Below, in pieces: positions 35,400-48,074 of a stretch of 64,000 nt of DNA (position 1 is the stretch's first letter; every line of letters starts with the position of its first letter). Under the pieces are notes generated by a model. The model did no database searches, was not told the origin of the DNA, and saw only the letters and a list, made by a program, of their open reading frames with translations. The stretch covers positions 6,138,001-6,202,000 of the forward strand of contig JAJTUQ010000002.1 in NCBI GenBank assembly GCA_021399445.1, given 5' to 3'. Source of the stretch: Xylogone sp. PMI_703 (lineage: Eukaryota > Ascomycota > Leotiomycetes). The translations under genes and the position numbers were made by a program.

Positions 35400-36096
35400 A
35401 TAATCTGTTGAGAAAATCCGCCGTAAGCAGCTAAGCTGTACGACTGTCTGGGACCGGGTTTTATCATTTCTCTCATAACGGGAAAGCAAGTACCAGTCTC
35501 TCATAAAATACCAGCATTCAATCAGGCTGGATACCTAAAAGCAAATAATAAAACGAAACCCCCTATTTTGCGATTCGCAGGACAAAAAACAACTCTGTAG
35601 ACATTATCACCGCCTGTTCGGCCTATATTATCTGCTCCTTGCACCAAATGAAATAATTATACAAATTATGGCTCCTTGACGAGTCTTATGTAGAGACTCA
35701 TCCACACGATCCACAATTAGCCCATACTCGTAGCCGCTTCCAGAAAATCAGACTAGCAACAGAACCCATAGAGTAACGAAAGAACCCAGTAGCGAATGAA
35801 GTAGAGAAATGGCGAGGGGACAATTTTTGTTGAACATAAGAAATAGGATAGCACGTTATCAGAATCAGGCGACGCTTGCTCCATCTCGTAGGAATAACGA
35901 TGCAGCGCTTTGGCTACGGGTAATAGAAAAGGCCATAGCTGTTAACATTTTGGTGCACGCCGTCCCACTGTCAATTGTCCCGTCCAGTGAGAGGAATTTA
36001 AGAACTAGAAGCTTTGCCTCGTGTCCTTCGGGCACTAGTGAGACTTGTAATTAGCACCATAATCGAGCAAATCCAGGAGGTATTCAGATTCAGGTC
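35400..36096. other. Convergent spacer, MED17 / PARP-finger gene
   Basis: Spacer between convergent genes. It may contain a last exon of the PARP-finger gene at 35998-36043 (see findings). No other gene seen. Confidence 0.4.
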
Positions 36097-37733
36097 CTAC
36101 CTTCCTCGGCCTTTTGACGTCTTCTTTTGCTCAGCTTGGGACACCTCAGGCAATTTCCCGGCCTTCTTTTGTTCAACAAATTCATCAAAATCACCCGTGA
36201 ACTCCTTTGCTTTATAGAGTTTCTTGTATTCACGATCAAGATCCTCGTTTCGAATCCCCGGGATGATGGCGTCGTCTTCCCCTGCTTCGACTTTAGCTTT
36301 GACTTCAGTGGATTCTTCCTCCTTCACGTCTGGCTGTGCAGCTTCACTCTTGATTGCCTTTTTACGAGAGGACTTGGATCCTTTAATAGGCGGTACTTGC
36401 TCTTCGTCTTCGTCTAGTTCTTCTTCTTTCACTTTAATCTTGCTATCGCGTTCGTCTTCGTCTGGTTCTTCTTTCTTCGCCTTATTCTTGCCCTCTCGTT
36501 TAATGGTTGGCTTAACCTCTGGGATATTATTGGCTGCTTCCTCTGTATCCTCGTCTTCGTCTTCAACCTTAGTAGTCTTTTTTGCCCGAGAACCACGCTT
36601 TTTAGTGCCCGTAGCTTCAGTAGGCTCAGAGACTTCTTCTTTCTTAACTGCCTTCTTTCTAGCAGTCTTAGGAGCCGGTTTGGTGGGTTCATCTTCGTCT
36701 TCCCTTTCCTGCCTAGATAGTTTTCTCTTCTTGGAGGCCTTCCCATCAGATTCTTCTTGTGAGTCCTCCTGAGGCCTGACATGTTTCTTTGCTGGTGATG
36801 TCAGAACCATTTCCGATTTTTCTCCAAGCTCCTCGAGCTCCTTCTTGATTTTTTCAATTCTCGTATCTAACGATTTGAGTTTCCTCGTAGCATTTCCTCC
36901 TTCCTGCATGATAGCCTCACGCTCAGACTCAAGCTCAGATAGCTTCTCCTCAAGCTTTGGGATTGCTTTGTTTGCGTGTTTAATATCTCTTTCTTTTTGC
37001 TTCGTATCTTTAGATTTGAGACCAACTTCACCCAGCTTGTTCATTGCAGGATCCTTAGCAAAGGTTAGTCTCAGAATATGCACAGAATAACAGAGCACAT
37101 ACACCGTTAAAATCTTCCGGGTCAATGAATCCTTGAGTAATGCAACGTCGAACCTTTTCTTGCAGTTCGGGATACTTATCCAAGCTATTCTTCTCTTCCC
37201 CTTCATATCCATCCAAAAAGTCCCATCGATATTCTCCCGAGCCAATCTTATCTTCGCCTTCAAGGAACTTGCGTATGTTCTGTAACTGCTTACCGGTGAC
37301 ACAACCCCTAACTGGACATTAGCCTAATAAACTGAGAGAGGCAGAGGAGATCCTAGAAAAAAATCATAGAAGAAATTAAACATAGCAAATTAAAAATATC
37401 AGGAATATTTACCAATGTCTCCATGCCCATGAACCTCTATCTTGGAAAGGAACCCAAGTTCCCAAGCGCAGCTCGCCTTTACCAATTTTCACTCCATTTT
37501 TCGAGCACTCTGAGGAACGACAGACTGCACGGGCACTTGAGGCCGTCTCTATCATTCGGAATTAGTAACTTTTCATAACTTCTCCTACAATTTCCAAGAG
37601 CTGGTTGAAACTCCTATACATCAAACGGATAGTGGAGACTACATCACGTGCAGATAGCAATGAACATAACTGACATAAGATTATATCAACTTGAGTGAAT
37701 TTTAAACTACTACTTACCAACACGGTAGGACAT
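36097..37733 (-). CDS. PARP-type zinc-finger nuclear protein
   Basis: Four exons (37718-37733, 37413-37548, 37103-37307, 36097-37053) give 437 residues. The N-terminus MSYRVETASSARAVCRSSECSK, then KIGKGELRLGTW, WAWRHWGCVTGKQ and GFIDPEDFNGDPAMNKL, is a PARP/DNA-ligase III type finger with the C-C-H-C zinc ligands (RAVCRSSEC and HWGC). A coiled coil follows (about 140-200), then an acidic-basic tail rich in KKR, KKAVKKEE and EDED blocks with many potential nuclear localisation signals. PARP catalytic residues are absent, so it is probably a DNA-break or chromatin binder rather than an enzyme. The first 5-codon exon is joined by a GTAAGT donor and a 169-bp intron. The C-terminus may be alternatively spliced. 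Confidence 0.85.
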
Positions 37734-38786
37734 GATTATAAGATTGAATGTGATATTTTGTTGAGATGTCTGCCCAAGAGTATCTTAAAACGGGCTTCGA
37801 AATGTACCTTGTGTAGTCTAGTTTAACTGTGGTGGCTGAAGTAGTTGATATTGTTGTAAATCCGGGTATAAACTCTTCAACAGCTTATCAACAGAACTTC
37901 GATGAGCGAAGAGAAAGATTTGATATGAAGTGTGGTTGCAGAATTTATGTGTTTGATGGGATTCCAAGTGAGGTGATGAGCAGGCGCGCAGGTCAGCCTT
38001 GTCAAAGGTACAGCGCTGTACAGTAAGCGAGATCAGCATGTGCTGCAAGGCTACAACGCCAGTACCTGCACAAAGAAACCTCTATTCTTAGATCCGATAA
38101 ATTAGCTTTCTTTCATTAATAAAATGGTGGCTCGGTTTCAGCAACTACAACGGGAAAGAATATGTTTTGATCTGGCAATGTCTTTTGTCCGTATTCCAGC
38201 ATACTAATGTTTCATAAATAGATCCAATGGTCTTACCGGAAAGCTCAACTCAGCAGGTATCAACATCCACTACAGTAATACTATACTTTAAAGAGCCCCA
38301 GGGATAAATATAAAAGGTTAACTACCCATGGTTCGCATCAATCAATGTTGTACCGCCGACTCCCTAAAGTAGTCAATCTATAAAATTGTCCATCTGATAT
38401 AGAGGATTACATTATCCATTCCTTTTTTTAATAAAAAAGGACCTAGATGGTGATAATTTCAGGTGCTAAAGTTCATGCACTTTCCCTAGAGCATGCCGAA
38501 ACCATCTGGAAACATTGGTGGCCTACCTTAGGCTCATTTACATAGCTTTGTGTCCTGTTTCATCATGGAGCATAAATTGCCATATCCTTATGAGTTTTCT
38601 TTCACTTCCTTGACTCATCCCACCCATATATCATATACTTCAGGTTCAGCATCACTGTTGACTGAGACATCCTGCGACTTTATACAATGCCGATGTTGAC
38701 GTTGATTATGCATTGTAATCCTAGACCACGAATGGAGGGTTGTATTGATACCGTATTATTGTACTGAGCAGCCATTGACCCTGGGT
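37734..38786. other. 1.05-kb gap, PARP-finger promoter and COX16 3' side
   Basis: AT-rich region between two tandem minus-strand genes. I see no coding potential. Confidence 0.4.
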
Positions 38787-39218
38787 TTAGAACACCCCAT
38801 CGCGTTCTCCAGGGAGTCTTTTCACTCGTTTCTGTTCCCAGTCGTCTAGATCTTTAGCGGCCAGTCTCTGTGACACGAAGTATTAGTAGACGGCAAAAAT
38901 AGTGCCATTGGCTTTATGAAGGATAGAATCCAATTGCTGGGTAACACTAACATAGTATTCCTCTTTCATATCGACTTTTCGACCCGCCTTGCCAATACCT
39001 AGTGCCTCTTCTTTGCTCACTCTTTGCACCCTTCGATCATGTTTTTCATATCTTATCGCCGTTGCTGGCGTTAAAAAAAATGAACCCGCTACCATCGTTG
39101 CAATGAAAGGGAGGCCGAATAATAAGAAGGGGCGTTTCGACAGAGCTGAGCGATATTTCGAGGCGAGTGTGTTTGATTCTGCTGTGCCCCGGAACTTCTT
39201 CTTCTGAAAGACTGCCAT
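38787..39218 (-). CDS. COX16: Cytochrome c oxidase assembly protein COX16
   Basis: Two exons (38952-39218, 38787-38867; intron 84 bp) give 115 residues. The N-terminal region is basic (QKKKFRGTAESNTLASKYR) and followed by one membrane segment (RPFLLFGLPFIATMVAGSFF). Then comes RYEKHDRRVQRVSKEEALG, and the join gives KEEYYRLAAKDLDDWEQKRVKRLPGE, the conserved COX16 C-terminus. COX16 sits in the mitochondrial inner membrane and helps assemble complex IV through the COX1/COX2 modules. Reading through the intron would give the tail YVSVTQQLD, which does not match. It is divergent from ATR with 243 bp between. Confidence 0.92.
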
Positions 39219-39461
39219 ATTTCATGGACTACAATACATATACCAATACTAAACGGGAGATTAAGGTAAAGTGTCATAATATGCACGAAGCATTTTAAAC
39301 CAGGCATATCAAGTGGATACAAAGTGTTTAGCATCAGGCCACCAGATAAATAACTTATCCAGATCTAGACGAAACCACTTTAGATCACATGATCGTGTGT
39401 TATTTTCGCGTCTGAGATCGCGTCTATCATCTGGGAAATACATCTGCATGGTCAGCGCAGA
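39219..39461. promoter_or_regulatory. Divergent promoter, COX16 / ATR
   Basis: Only 243 bp separates the two start codons, so both promoters share it. No named factor site is clear to me. Confidence 0.5.
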
Positions 39462-42400
39462 ATGGCGCCAACTTCTAGAGGTGCCACAGTTAAAGAGAAT
39501 ACAATTCTCCGGGGAGGTGGTGCTCCAGGGGTTGATTACCATCCTCCCTCAACTTCAGCAGTTCAACTTATCAATAACCTCTCAACAGTCACGAAGCCTA
39601 CCCGGCAACTAGAACAAGATGACCTGCAGAAGCTTATGTCAGAGGTATCAAGTCTTGAGAACGACGCCTCGCAATTCAAAGATCTAGATGCAAAACTCGA
39701 GCATCAACATAAGCTGATCTATGTATTCACACTTGCGGTCTTGGATCGACTTCCAAAGGATGATCCATTTATGGATGTTGATCAACTGGTCCTCCAAGCA
39801 TCCGAAGCGTTGGACATTTTCATTTCCATTATCAAAGAATCACCTATCATTCTCTCCTATAGGGTAAAGTTAGGTTCTCATATGCGCAGTCGTGGTCAGG
39901 AACCTTTCTGGACCTGGCTTTTCCCTCGAGTTCTGATACTACTTGGCAAGCGGGATTGCGGCATCTTAACAGTTAAAATATCTGCTTTCTTTACTGAATG
40001 CTTTAAAGTTGTCTCTAAGTTACCTAAAATCTGGGGATTAACTACATCCTTCTTCTGTTATCTTAAGGAATGTGCTAGTAGTAGGTATGACCTTCATAAA
40101 CATATGCACCAAAACTTACCTCTACATAGCAATTCTAAGCAAAGTGCAAAATCATGATGATGGAATGCATTATAATCGTGCGGAATTTGTACTTCCATCT
40201 GATTCTAGTGATGAAACTCTATTTCAATATCACAATGGAGAATCTAATTCGCCCTCGCTGCATTGCAAGTACGTGTTATACAGTATAGGAGATGGGCTCT
40301 GGCACGTAACAAATTTATTACATATGCTGGTCGACGTATCAGTACATAGCCTCGAGGAATCGCATGCTACTTCCGCATTTCGAGATCACCTGGCCTGGAT
40401 CTTTGATTCTCTTCTCATAACCCATGAACTCTGGAAGACACATCATGCACTTATTTTGGCTGATCGGGGATTTCTCAAAACAATCTTTTCTGCTGCTCTT
40501 GATCTCATTTCTTCCACCGTTCTCCGAGAATATATGTCCGATACTATGCTGCGCAAAGGGTCTGGTCTGCTTTCTCTGCTATGTATGGAGGTGGTCCAAG
40601 ACCTCAGTATGTCCGATACGGATGTCATCCATAACGCTAGTAGAAGTTTTCTTCAGCTAGCATTCTATTCTACGAGATACGACTCTATTCGCAGGATGGT
40701 CTCTCTCCAGCTCATACCAGTTATTATCTCCCGATTTGAATCGAAAGGTGCTCAGGATGTCAGCGATGATTTCCAAGTCTGTCTCCTCCTATGCTGGTTT
40801 ATCACCTCTTACTAATGATGCAGTAGAAAGCAGCTGTGGTGTTATTGAATATCTGCAAAGTATCTCTACCGAATTCCCTTTCTGAGATTACGAGTTCGTC
40901 AATCGAGTTTGAACACGAGAGCCTCGATAGAGAATACCAGTCTTTTAACATTGAACCCTCTCAAGATATGAACACCAGTGACGATCCAGCTCCAGCGCCT
41001 AAAAGACGGAAAATCTTCAATGAGCGTAATATTTTTGACCAACTTTTAGAGGATATATTCCATTTACTGGGCTCAAATGAAATAGTTAGCGTAAGATCTC
41101 TAGCCGATGCTATAGAGTAAGTTCTTTCGAAACATTCAACTTAAATAAGCTTTAACATCGTCTCGCAGCTCTTACGCTCAATTAGATACAAGTATCCGTT
41201 GCAGACTTATCGATCGGCTTGGCAAGTTAGCTTGTGCAAGTGCATCCACCTTAACTGTAGAGAGAGATGGAAATGGGGCCATCGTTAGTAGTCGATGTAA
41301 TGTCTGCGACACTACATCACGAACAACATCAACCTCTCCTTCCTCTGGTAGGAGCGCTCATACAGATGCACTTCTGGCAATGGCGAAACTTATCAAGCTA
41401 CCTGCTTTTCTGGATTCAAGGAAACCTCGAGTGCTAGCAATGCTAGCGCTAAAAAGATTAGCATCTCATTTTAATGATCAGGAGTTCATAGATTTAGAGG
41501 TCTCCATATTGGGCCAGTGGTGTTTGCAGTCACTTCAAAGTTCGATCCGTGAACTACGAATAACGGCTGGGTAATCTACTCTTGCCCCCAATTCTGATCC
41601 GTATAATAACCATTCATTCATATAGACGGACACTCCCATATTTTCTCAACATCAGTCCCGATGAAGATGTAACGAAGAGAAACCGAATCAATGCACTCGG
41701 AATACTGAGATCGTTATCAGAGAAAGATACAGTATATTTACACGAGACATGCATCCTTACTTGGAGTCAAGTAGGAAGGAAAGTTACTGGATCTATGTTC
41801 GAGGAAAGTGACTAACGATACCAGGATATCACATGATGAAGAGCTAAATATTGTTCTTCTAAAATTGGTTGAGTACCTGGGGCACCCGAACCCCGTCATT
41901 TCAGGAGTCGCTTTTGATGAGGTTCGAATATATACGCCATAGTTGTTACTATTCAACTAATCAGTATTCAGATCCTCAAACTTGCTCGCTCAAAAGGAGT
42001 TATAGTGGAGCGTCTTTTTAGTCCTTATTGGGCTAGCATCGCCATTGTTGCCGTCCGGGAACTTCATACAAGACCTCAAATCTCGCAAATGGTGGCAGAC
42101 TTACTTGAAATCACGGTGCCAGAGTTTTTAATTCTCACCCAATCATATACGTTGCCCTGGTTAGTACTGGCGAAGAAGATAGATGTCATAAATAGTATCT
42201 GCAAGGCACAGCAGCAGAATGACCCCTGGGATGTTTGTAGTGAGCCGTCTAATCTTGTCCCGATTCTCTCTCTCTTGTTGGTACAAAACGTGCAAGATAT
42301 CGGCAGATTCGCTTCTCAACAGTTACAGGGCGTTTCATCACGCTTTAGTGAGCTTGATTTCACGGAGTTATTGCGGTTTGAACGTTTACCATTAGGTTTA

Positions 42401-45400
42401 CATCTTCTGAAAGCAGCTGCAGATGCAGATGATAGCAAAAAGTCAAGGGTAAGTCACTTCCGAATAATATTATCGTACCCTACTAAGTTGTATGAGGTTC
42501 GAGCTGCTTTGCAATTCCTTGCAACTCATGCATCTCATGTTTCCGAGAATGAAAATGAGAGTGGTAAGAAGAAGAACATGGTTGGATCATTCCTGGAACA
42601 ACATATTCTAGGATACGTAGCACAACTTTCGGAAATCGTGAACGATATCCGAGAGGAACACCCTATGTCGGAGAAGAAACGCTGTGTGAAGGTTGTGGAG
42701 GAGATGGTCCGCGTTAGTAAATCTCGCGCAGGGATTGCTAGACCACAGGTGAGTACATCAACAACTTGTGGTTGTCCGTATATACTTATCCTTGACGTCA
42801 GATATGTGCTTGCCTGCAATCTGCTTTAGCTCAAAAGGAGCTCCAGCCTTCAGCGTACTCCGCCTGGCATGCCATGCTTACAAGTCTCGAGGATGACGAC
42901 GTGGAAATGATGCTAGAGAGCACGTTTTCAATCATCATCCAACGCTGGGACACATTCGATAAGACTACGCGAGCTCGTGTAAAAGACAGCCTCCTTTATC
43001 TTCTAAAATCGCGAGTGGAGCCGCTCCGTAGAGCCATAGTCAATCTTCCTTCATTATCTCAGTTTACCGAACTCGTTGAAATAGATGCCCAGCTTAGCAA
43101 GTTAAGAATCCCAACGGATACAAGAGAAGCATTCCAAGTTTTTGCTAGGAGAATTAATCACGAAAATCCAGGCGTTGTCTCTCAAGCAATGGCGGAGTTG
43201 AAGGTCTATCTGCGAACACACCAATCTTTTCTTCAAACCTCAGCCATCAGCGACCAACCTGATCTTATTATCGGGCAATTGATAAGATCAATATTAGATT
43301 CATGTATCAAATTCAATGAGACTCATCACGATATTGCTACGTTGGCGGCAGAGTGTGTAGGTCTCATTGGTTGCCTTGATTCCCATAGAGTTGAGTCACT
43401 AAGAGAGCAGCGCGAAATGGTTGTTGTAAGCAACTTCCATGACCCATCAGAAACTACAGATTTTGTTCTCTTCATTCTCCAGGAAGTTATCGTGAAGGCA
43501 TTCTTGTCTACCACAGACACAGTACAGCAAGGATTTCTATCCTATGTCATGCAAGAGCTACTAGAGAAAAGCGACTTTAGGGAACATTGTGGGCATGTGA
43601 TAATGACCGGAGATCACAACTATGATAATGAAATATACCGGAAATGGCTCAGACTTCCAGAAAATGTACGGGCCACCCTAACGCCATTTCTCACGTCAAA
43701 ATATGCTTTACGTGAAATGGTTAAAACAACTGCAGAGTATCCCATTTTTCGACCGGATCGATACCGCTCAGGGAGAATCTACAACAATTGGCTGAAAGCA
43801 TTTACTCTCGATCTCCTTCAAAAACCCCTAAACACTAATACCACCTTTATATTTCCTCCTCTTTGTCGCGCAATTCGAATAAAAGACATATCAGTCGCAA
43901 ACTTCCTTCTGCCATATGTAGCACTACATGTCATAGTTGAGGGGACGGAAGAGCAACGTCAAGAAATAGGCAGAGAGCTCCTAGCAGTACTCGAATATCA
44001 ACCAACATCAGATAGTAACATAAAAAGGGAAGATCTGAAATTATGTAGTGAAGTAGGTCACCTCTTTTGATTATTAGAAAGTGATTATCTCTAACAAGTT
44101 CAGGCCGTGTTTCGTGTGCTTGACTACCTTTCAAGGTGGAAGCAAGAACTCTTAGACGACTTCTCGAAACGGCGAAATGAGAAGGAGTCAAAGTCCAGTC
44201 AATACCGCAACCATGGCTTATCGTTTTCCTTTTCGGACAATATAAATGAGGTCTCAGATCGTGTTGACAGCGTTCTTGATATGATACCTGCTGAAATTGT
44301 TTCTAACCGAGCAGTAGAATGCAAATCGTATGCTCGTGCACTGTTCTACTGGGAACAATACATTCGTGCAGTGAAGGATAATGCTTCCCCTAACACAACA
44401 ACCACTGGTCTTCTGGAACGGTTACAAGAAATATATTCACAGATTGATGAGCCGGATGGTATTGAGGGAATATCTGCTCATCTTCCAGTGTTAAATATCG
44501 AACAGCAGGTCCTAGGGCATCGCAAGGTTGGACGATGGTCAGCAGCACAAAGCTGGTATGAAATAAAGCTTGCTCAGGAGCCCGAAGATCATGAGGCGCA
44601 AGTTAACTTATTAACTTGCATGAAGGAATCTGGGCAGCATGGTCTGTCATCAACCAGTATTTACAGGTCAAAACGCTAACTTTATAATCGTAGATGTACT
44701 ACTCAATTACATAGAAGGACTTCAAGCTTCTCCAACCTTTAATACCAAAATCCTTCCATATGCTACTGAAGCATCATGGGCTACAGAAAAGTGGTCAGCA
44801 CTGGAGAGATACGTCAGTCTAGCCGGTAAAGACCTGGGAGAAGATTTCAACGTTAATATCGGTCGAGCGTTGCTTAAATTATGCAAAGACGATATCCCAG
44901 GCTTTATGTCAATAGTTCAAGCCACAAGGGAGCAAATTGCATGTTCATTATCTCCATCAATTACATCGTCATTAGGCTCCTTTCACGAGCCTATGCTCAA
45001 ATTTCACGTCCTTACAGAGTTAGAAATGATATCCGGGGCAGATAAGTCAGATGTTTCACTTCAGCAAGTGCTCGAATCATTAGACCGGAGGCTAGAGATC
45101 CTTGGTGCGTATCGGAACGACAAACAATACATACTTGGAATTAGGCGAGCTACCATGAGGCTATCAAGGTGAGTTGGAAGTTCTATCTTACCTCCTTTAA
45201 TCTTACTGACTTCTTAGCCTCGGCTTCAACACACAGGATATTGCCTCATCGTGGCTCACAACCGCAAAGATTGCTAGAAAAGAGAACTCCATCAACCAAT
45301 CTTTCAATGCTGTCCTACATGCTTCACAACTTGGAGACCGCTCAGCAACCATTGAGCACGCTCGCCTTCTCTGGATGGAAGGGCAGCATCGCAAAGCCAT

Positions 45401-47492
45401 TCAAAGTCTGCAAGGCGCAATTAATAGTGATGCATTCATGTCTCATAATATCAGCATAAAGATTACCACTCTTGGCAACGATGAAGCAGCTGAACAGCAA
45501 CAAAATCTCCTTACGGCCAGAGCACATTTGCTCCTTGCCAAATGGCAAGACAGTGCTGGACAGACACATTCAAATGCAGTCAGGTCTCAATACCAACTGG
45601 CAGCCAGCAAACATCGAGCTTGGGAGAAAGGTCACTATTATCTCGGCCGACACTACAATAAGCTGCTAGAGTCCGAAAGAGCGCTGGCACCAGAACAGCA
45701 GGCTGAAGTATATTTGACCGGAGAAATGGCAAGACTCGTCATTGAGAACTATCTACGAGCCTTACTATATGGCACCAAGTATATATATCAGACATTACCT
45801 CGTATCATTACTCTCTGGCTCGACTTAGGAACACAAGTTACCAAACCTCTTGACCCCAAATATGGAGTTGGGAAGGAGTTTGTAACAAAAATTACGAATC
45901 TTCGGAAGGAACAGCTTTCCCTAATTCATACGAGATTTACCAAATACATAAGTAGGATGCCAGCTTACATCTTTTATACGGCGCTGCCACAAATTGTCGC
46001 TCGAATCGCCCACCCAAATACTGAAGTGTATAACTATCTACAGCAGATTATTTACAAAGTAGTGTCTGCACATCCGCAGCATGCTCTTTGGACGCTTTTG
46101 GCTGTGAGCACCTCTACGCAACCAGAGCGCAAACATCGTGGGACCCTCCTTCTAAATGCTCTTCGCAATAACTCTAAAAAGGCTGCTGCGTCCGATATTG
46201 ATCTCAAGCTTATGGTGAAGGTAGGCGAGAGGCTTACTGCTGAGCTCCTTATGCTTTGTACTGCTGGCGATTTCCCAGGGAATCGGACCATAAAGGCAAG
46301 TATAACCAACGATCTGAATTTCAACCATAAAGTCTGCACGCCAAGTCTCCTCGCTGTTCCGATAGAGAGTGTTTTAACAGCCACCCTTCCAACCCTGACA
46401 GATAACATCAACAATCACAAAGCATTCTCAAGGGAAATCATTACAATAACTGGATTTCAGGATGAAGTGCTGGTTCTTGGGTCACTTCAAAGGCCACGAA
46501 AGATCACTGCTCGTGGATCTGATGGCAAAGATTATGGCCTTCTCTGCAAACCAAAAGATGATCTGCGAAAAGATCAACGTCTTATGGAATTCAACGGTAT
46601 GATCAACCGCTTGTTAAAGAAAGACGCCGAATCAAGTCGTCGAAAGCTTTACATCAAAACTTATTCAGTGACCCCCCTGAATGAAGAATGCGGGTTAATT
46701 GAATGGGTCGATGGACTAAAAACCCTCCGTGACATCCTTATCAGTCTCTATAGACCCATGGGAATTACTCCTAATTATCGAGAAATCGAGATGTTCTGTG
46801 AAGAAGCCTGCAAATCGAACGATAAACTTCCGCTCTTCACCGAGAAAGTCTTATCTCAGTTCCCTCCTGTCTTTCATCTCTGGTTTGTCCAGCAATTCCC
46901 CGAGCCAGCAGCCTGGTTTGCCGCAAGACTGCGTTACACACGATCTTGCGCCGTCATGTCCATGGTAGGGACTATCCTCGGCCTGGGCGACCGTCATGGA
47001 GAAAATATCCTCTTCGAGGAAGGGAATGGCGGGACTTTCCATGTTGATTTCAACTGCCTGTTCGATAAAGGGCTTACATTCCAGAAGCCAGAGCGCGTCC
47101 CATTCCGACTTACGCACAACATGGTAGATGCAATGGGTGCATACGGATACGAAGGACCCTTCCGCAAGTCCTCGGAACTCACGCTCAACCTACTTCGGCA
47201 GAACGGCGAGACCCTAATGACGATTCTGGAAGCGTTCATCCACGATCCCACATTGGACCTGATTGCAAGGAAGGATAAGAAGAAGAAGGGCCCCGTAGTG
47301 GGGGTCGGCGGTGTTGTAGTTCCCACTACAGCACAGGGCGTTCTAGACAGCATCCAGCGGAAAGTAAAAGGCTTACTACCAGGGGAGAGCGTGCCGCTCA
47401 GTGTCGAGGGGCAGGTGGATGAATTGATCAAGCAGGCTACGAACGCGAAGCTCTTAGCTAGCATGTACATTGGATGGTGCGCTTTCTTCTAA
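39462..47492 (+). CDS. MEC1: PI3K-related checkpoint kinase ATR/Mec1/Rad3 (UVSB)
   Basis: Thirteen exons, introns mostly 46-55 bp, join to about 2491 residues: 39462-40080, 40130-40776, 40827-41116, 41169-41570, 41626-41778, 41825-41921, 41972-42448, 42497-42748, 42802-44052, 44104-44641, 44694-45168, 45218-47492 (the last carries the FAT end, kinase and FATC). The long N-terminal part is HEAT-repeat-like, followed by FAT blocks such as RALFYWEQYIRAVK and ESGQHDVLLNYIEGL. The kinase domain (about 2130-2430) has DRHGENIL with the catalytic Asp and VDFNCLFDKG with the metal-binding Asp. The C-terminal FATC ends NAKLLASMYIGWCAFF. It senses RPA-coated ssDNA with its ATRIP/Ddc2 partner and starts the S-phase and DNA-damage checkpoint. 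One intron (41779-41824) starts with GA, not GT. Confidence 0.93.
41779..41824 (+). other. Apparent GA-AG intron within the ATR gene
   Basis: Family alignment and reading phase need the exon to end SQVGR and resume ISHDEELN. The required junction is AG|GAAAGT at 41777-41784 and ends at CCAG 41821-41824, with a good CTAAC branch just upstream. No GT donor in the right phase is present nearby. This looks like a GTAAGT donor with its +2 T changed to A. Confidence 0.6.
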
Positions 47493-48074
47493 GAGGATAC
47501 GGGGAGTATCAGGTAATGTATCAGGGTTAGGTGATGGCTCTGGAGAGGTTTGGTTACGAAAGTGCGTCAAGGTCAAATAACACCTGTCACGCCATGTTAT
47601 GCCCTATCATGTTCACGTCATAAAAGGTTTTTGATACCTGCATTGCACTGTACTACAGTTCTGTATAGAATTATAATAAAGACAGTAAGAGATGGTATTC
47701 ACGAATTGTAATATTCTGATAAACCTTGACCCTGTTCCTCTGGACAAGTCTGTGGCCTCGGGAAAAGTTTAAAATAGGCAGTTGCTATTGCTCGTCGAAT
47801 GCTGACGTGATATACCCTATCGTAGCTTACTGCAACATTGGTTTGCATGATACAGTTGATAGTGCTGATCTGACCGTGATGCTTACACACCTAAAGGAGA
47901 GAGAGAGGATGGGGGCAAGGAGGTAGGGTTACAATCGCACAATACACACAACACTTTGTAAATAGCAAATTTCGGCATAGTGTGATATCTTTGGTAAAAG
48001 TCTTTCGTTAAGATTGGTTTATGGTATACAATACACAGATCGTTAAATAAACAGATCAATTCCGATCCCGCTGG
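47493..48074. other. Convergent spacer, ATR / hacA
   Basis: About 580 bp between the ATR stop and the end of the longest hacA frame. It holds 3' UTRs of both genes. No other gene seen. Confidence 0.4.

Noticed and set aside
36224..36772. 182-codon Ser-rich plus-strand ORF
   Set aside because: Antisense of the acidic/Lys-rich tail of the PARP-finger gene (Glu/Asp codons give Ser/Leu in reverse).
42005..42829. A single uninterrupted exon across this part of ATR
   Set aside because: GTAAGT and GTGAGT donors with good branch points, and family alignment, favour introns at 42449-42496 and 42749-42801.
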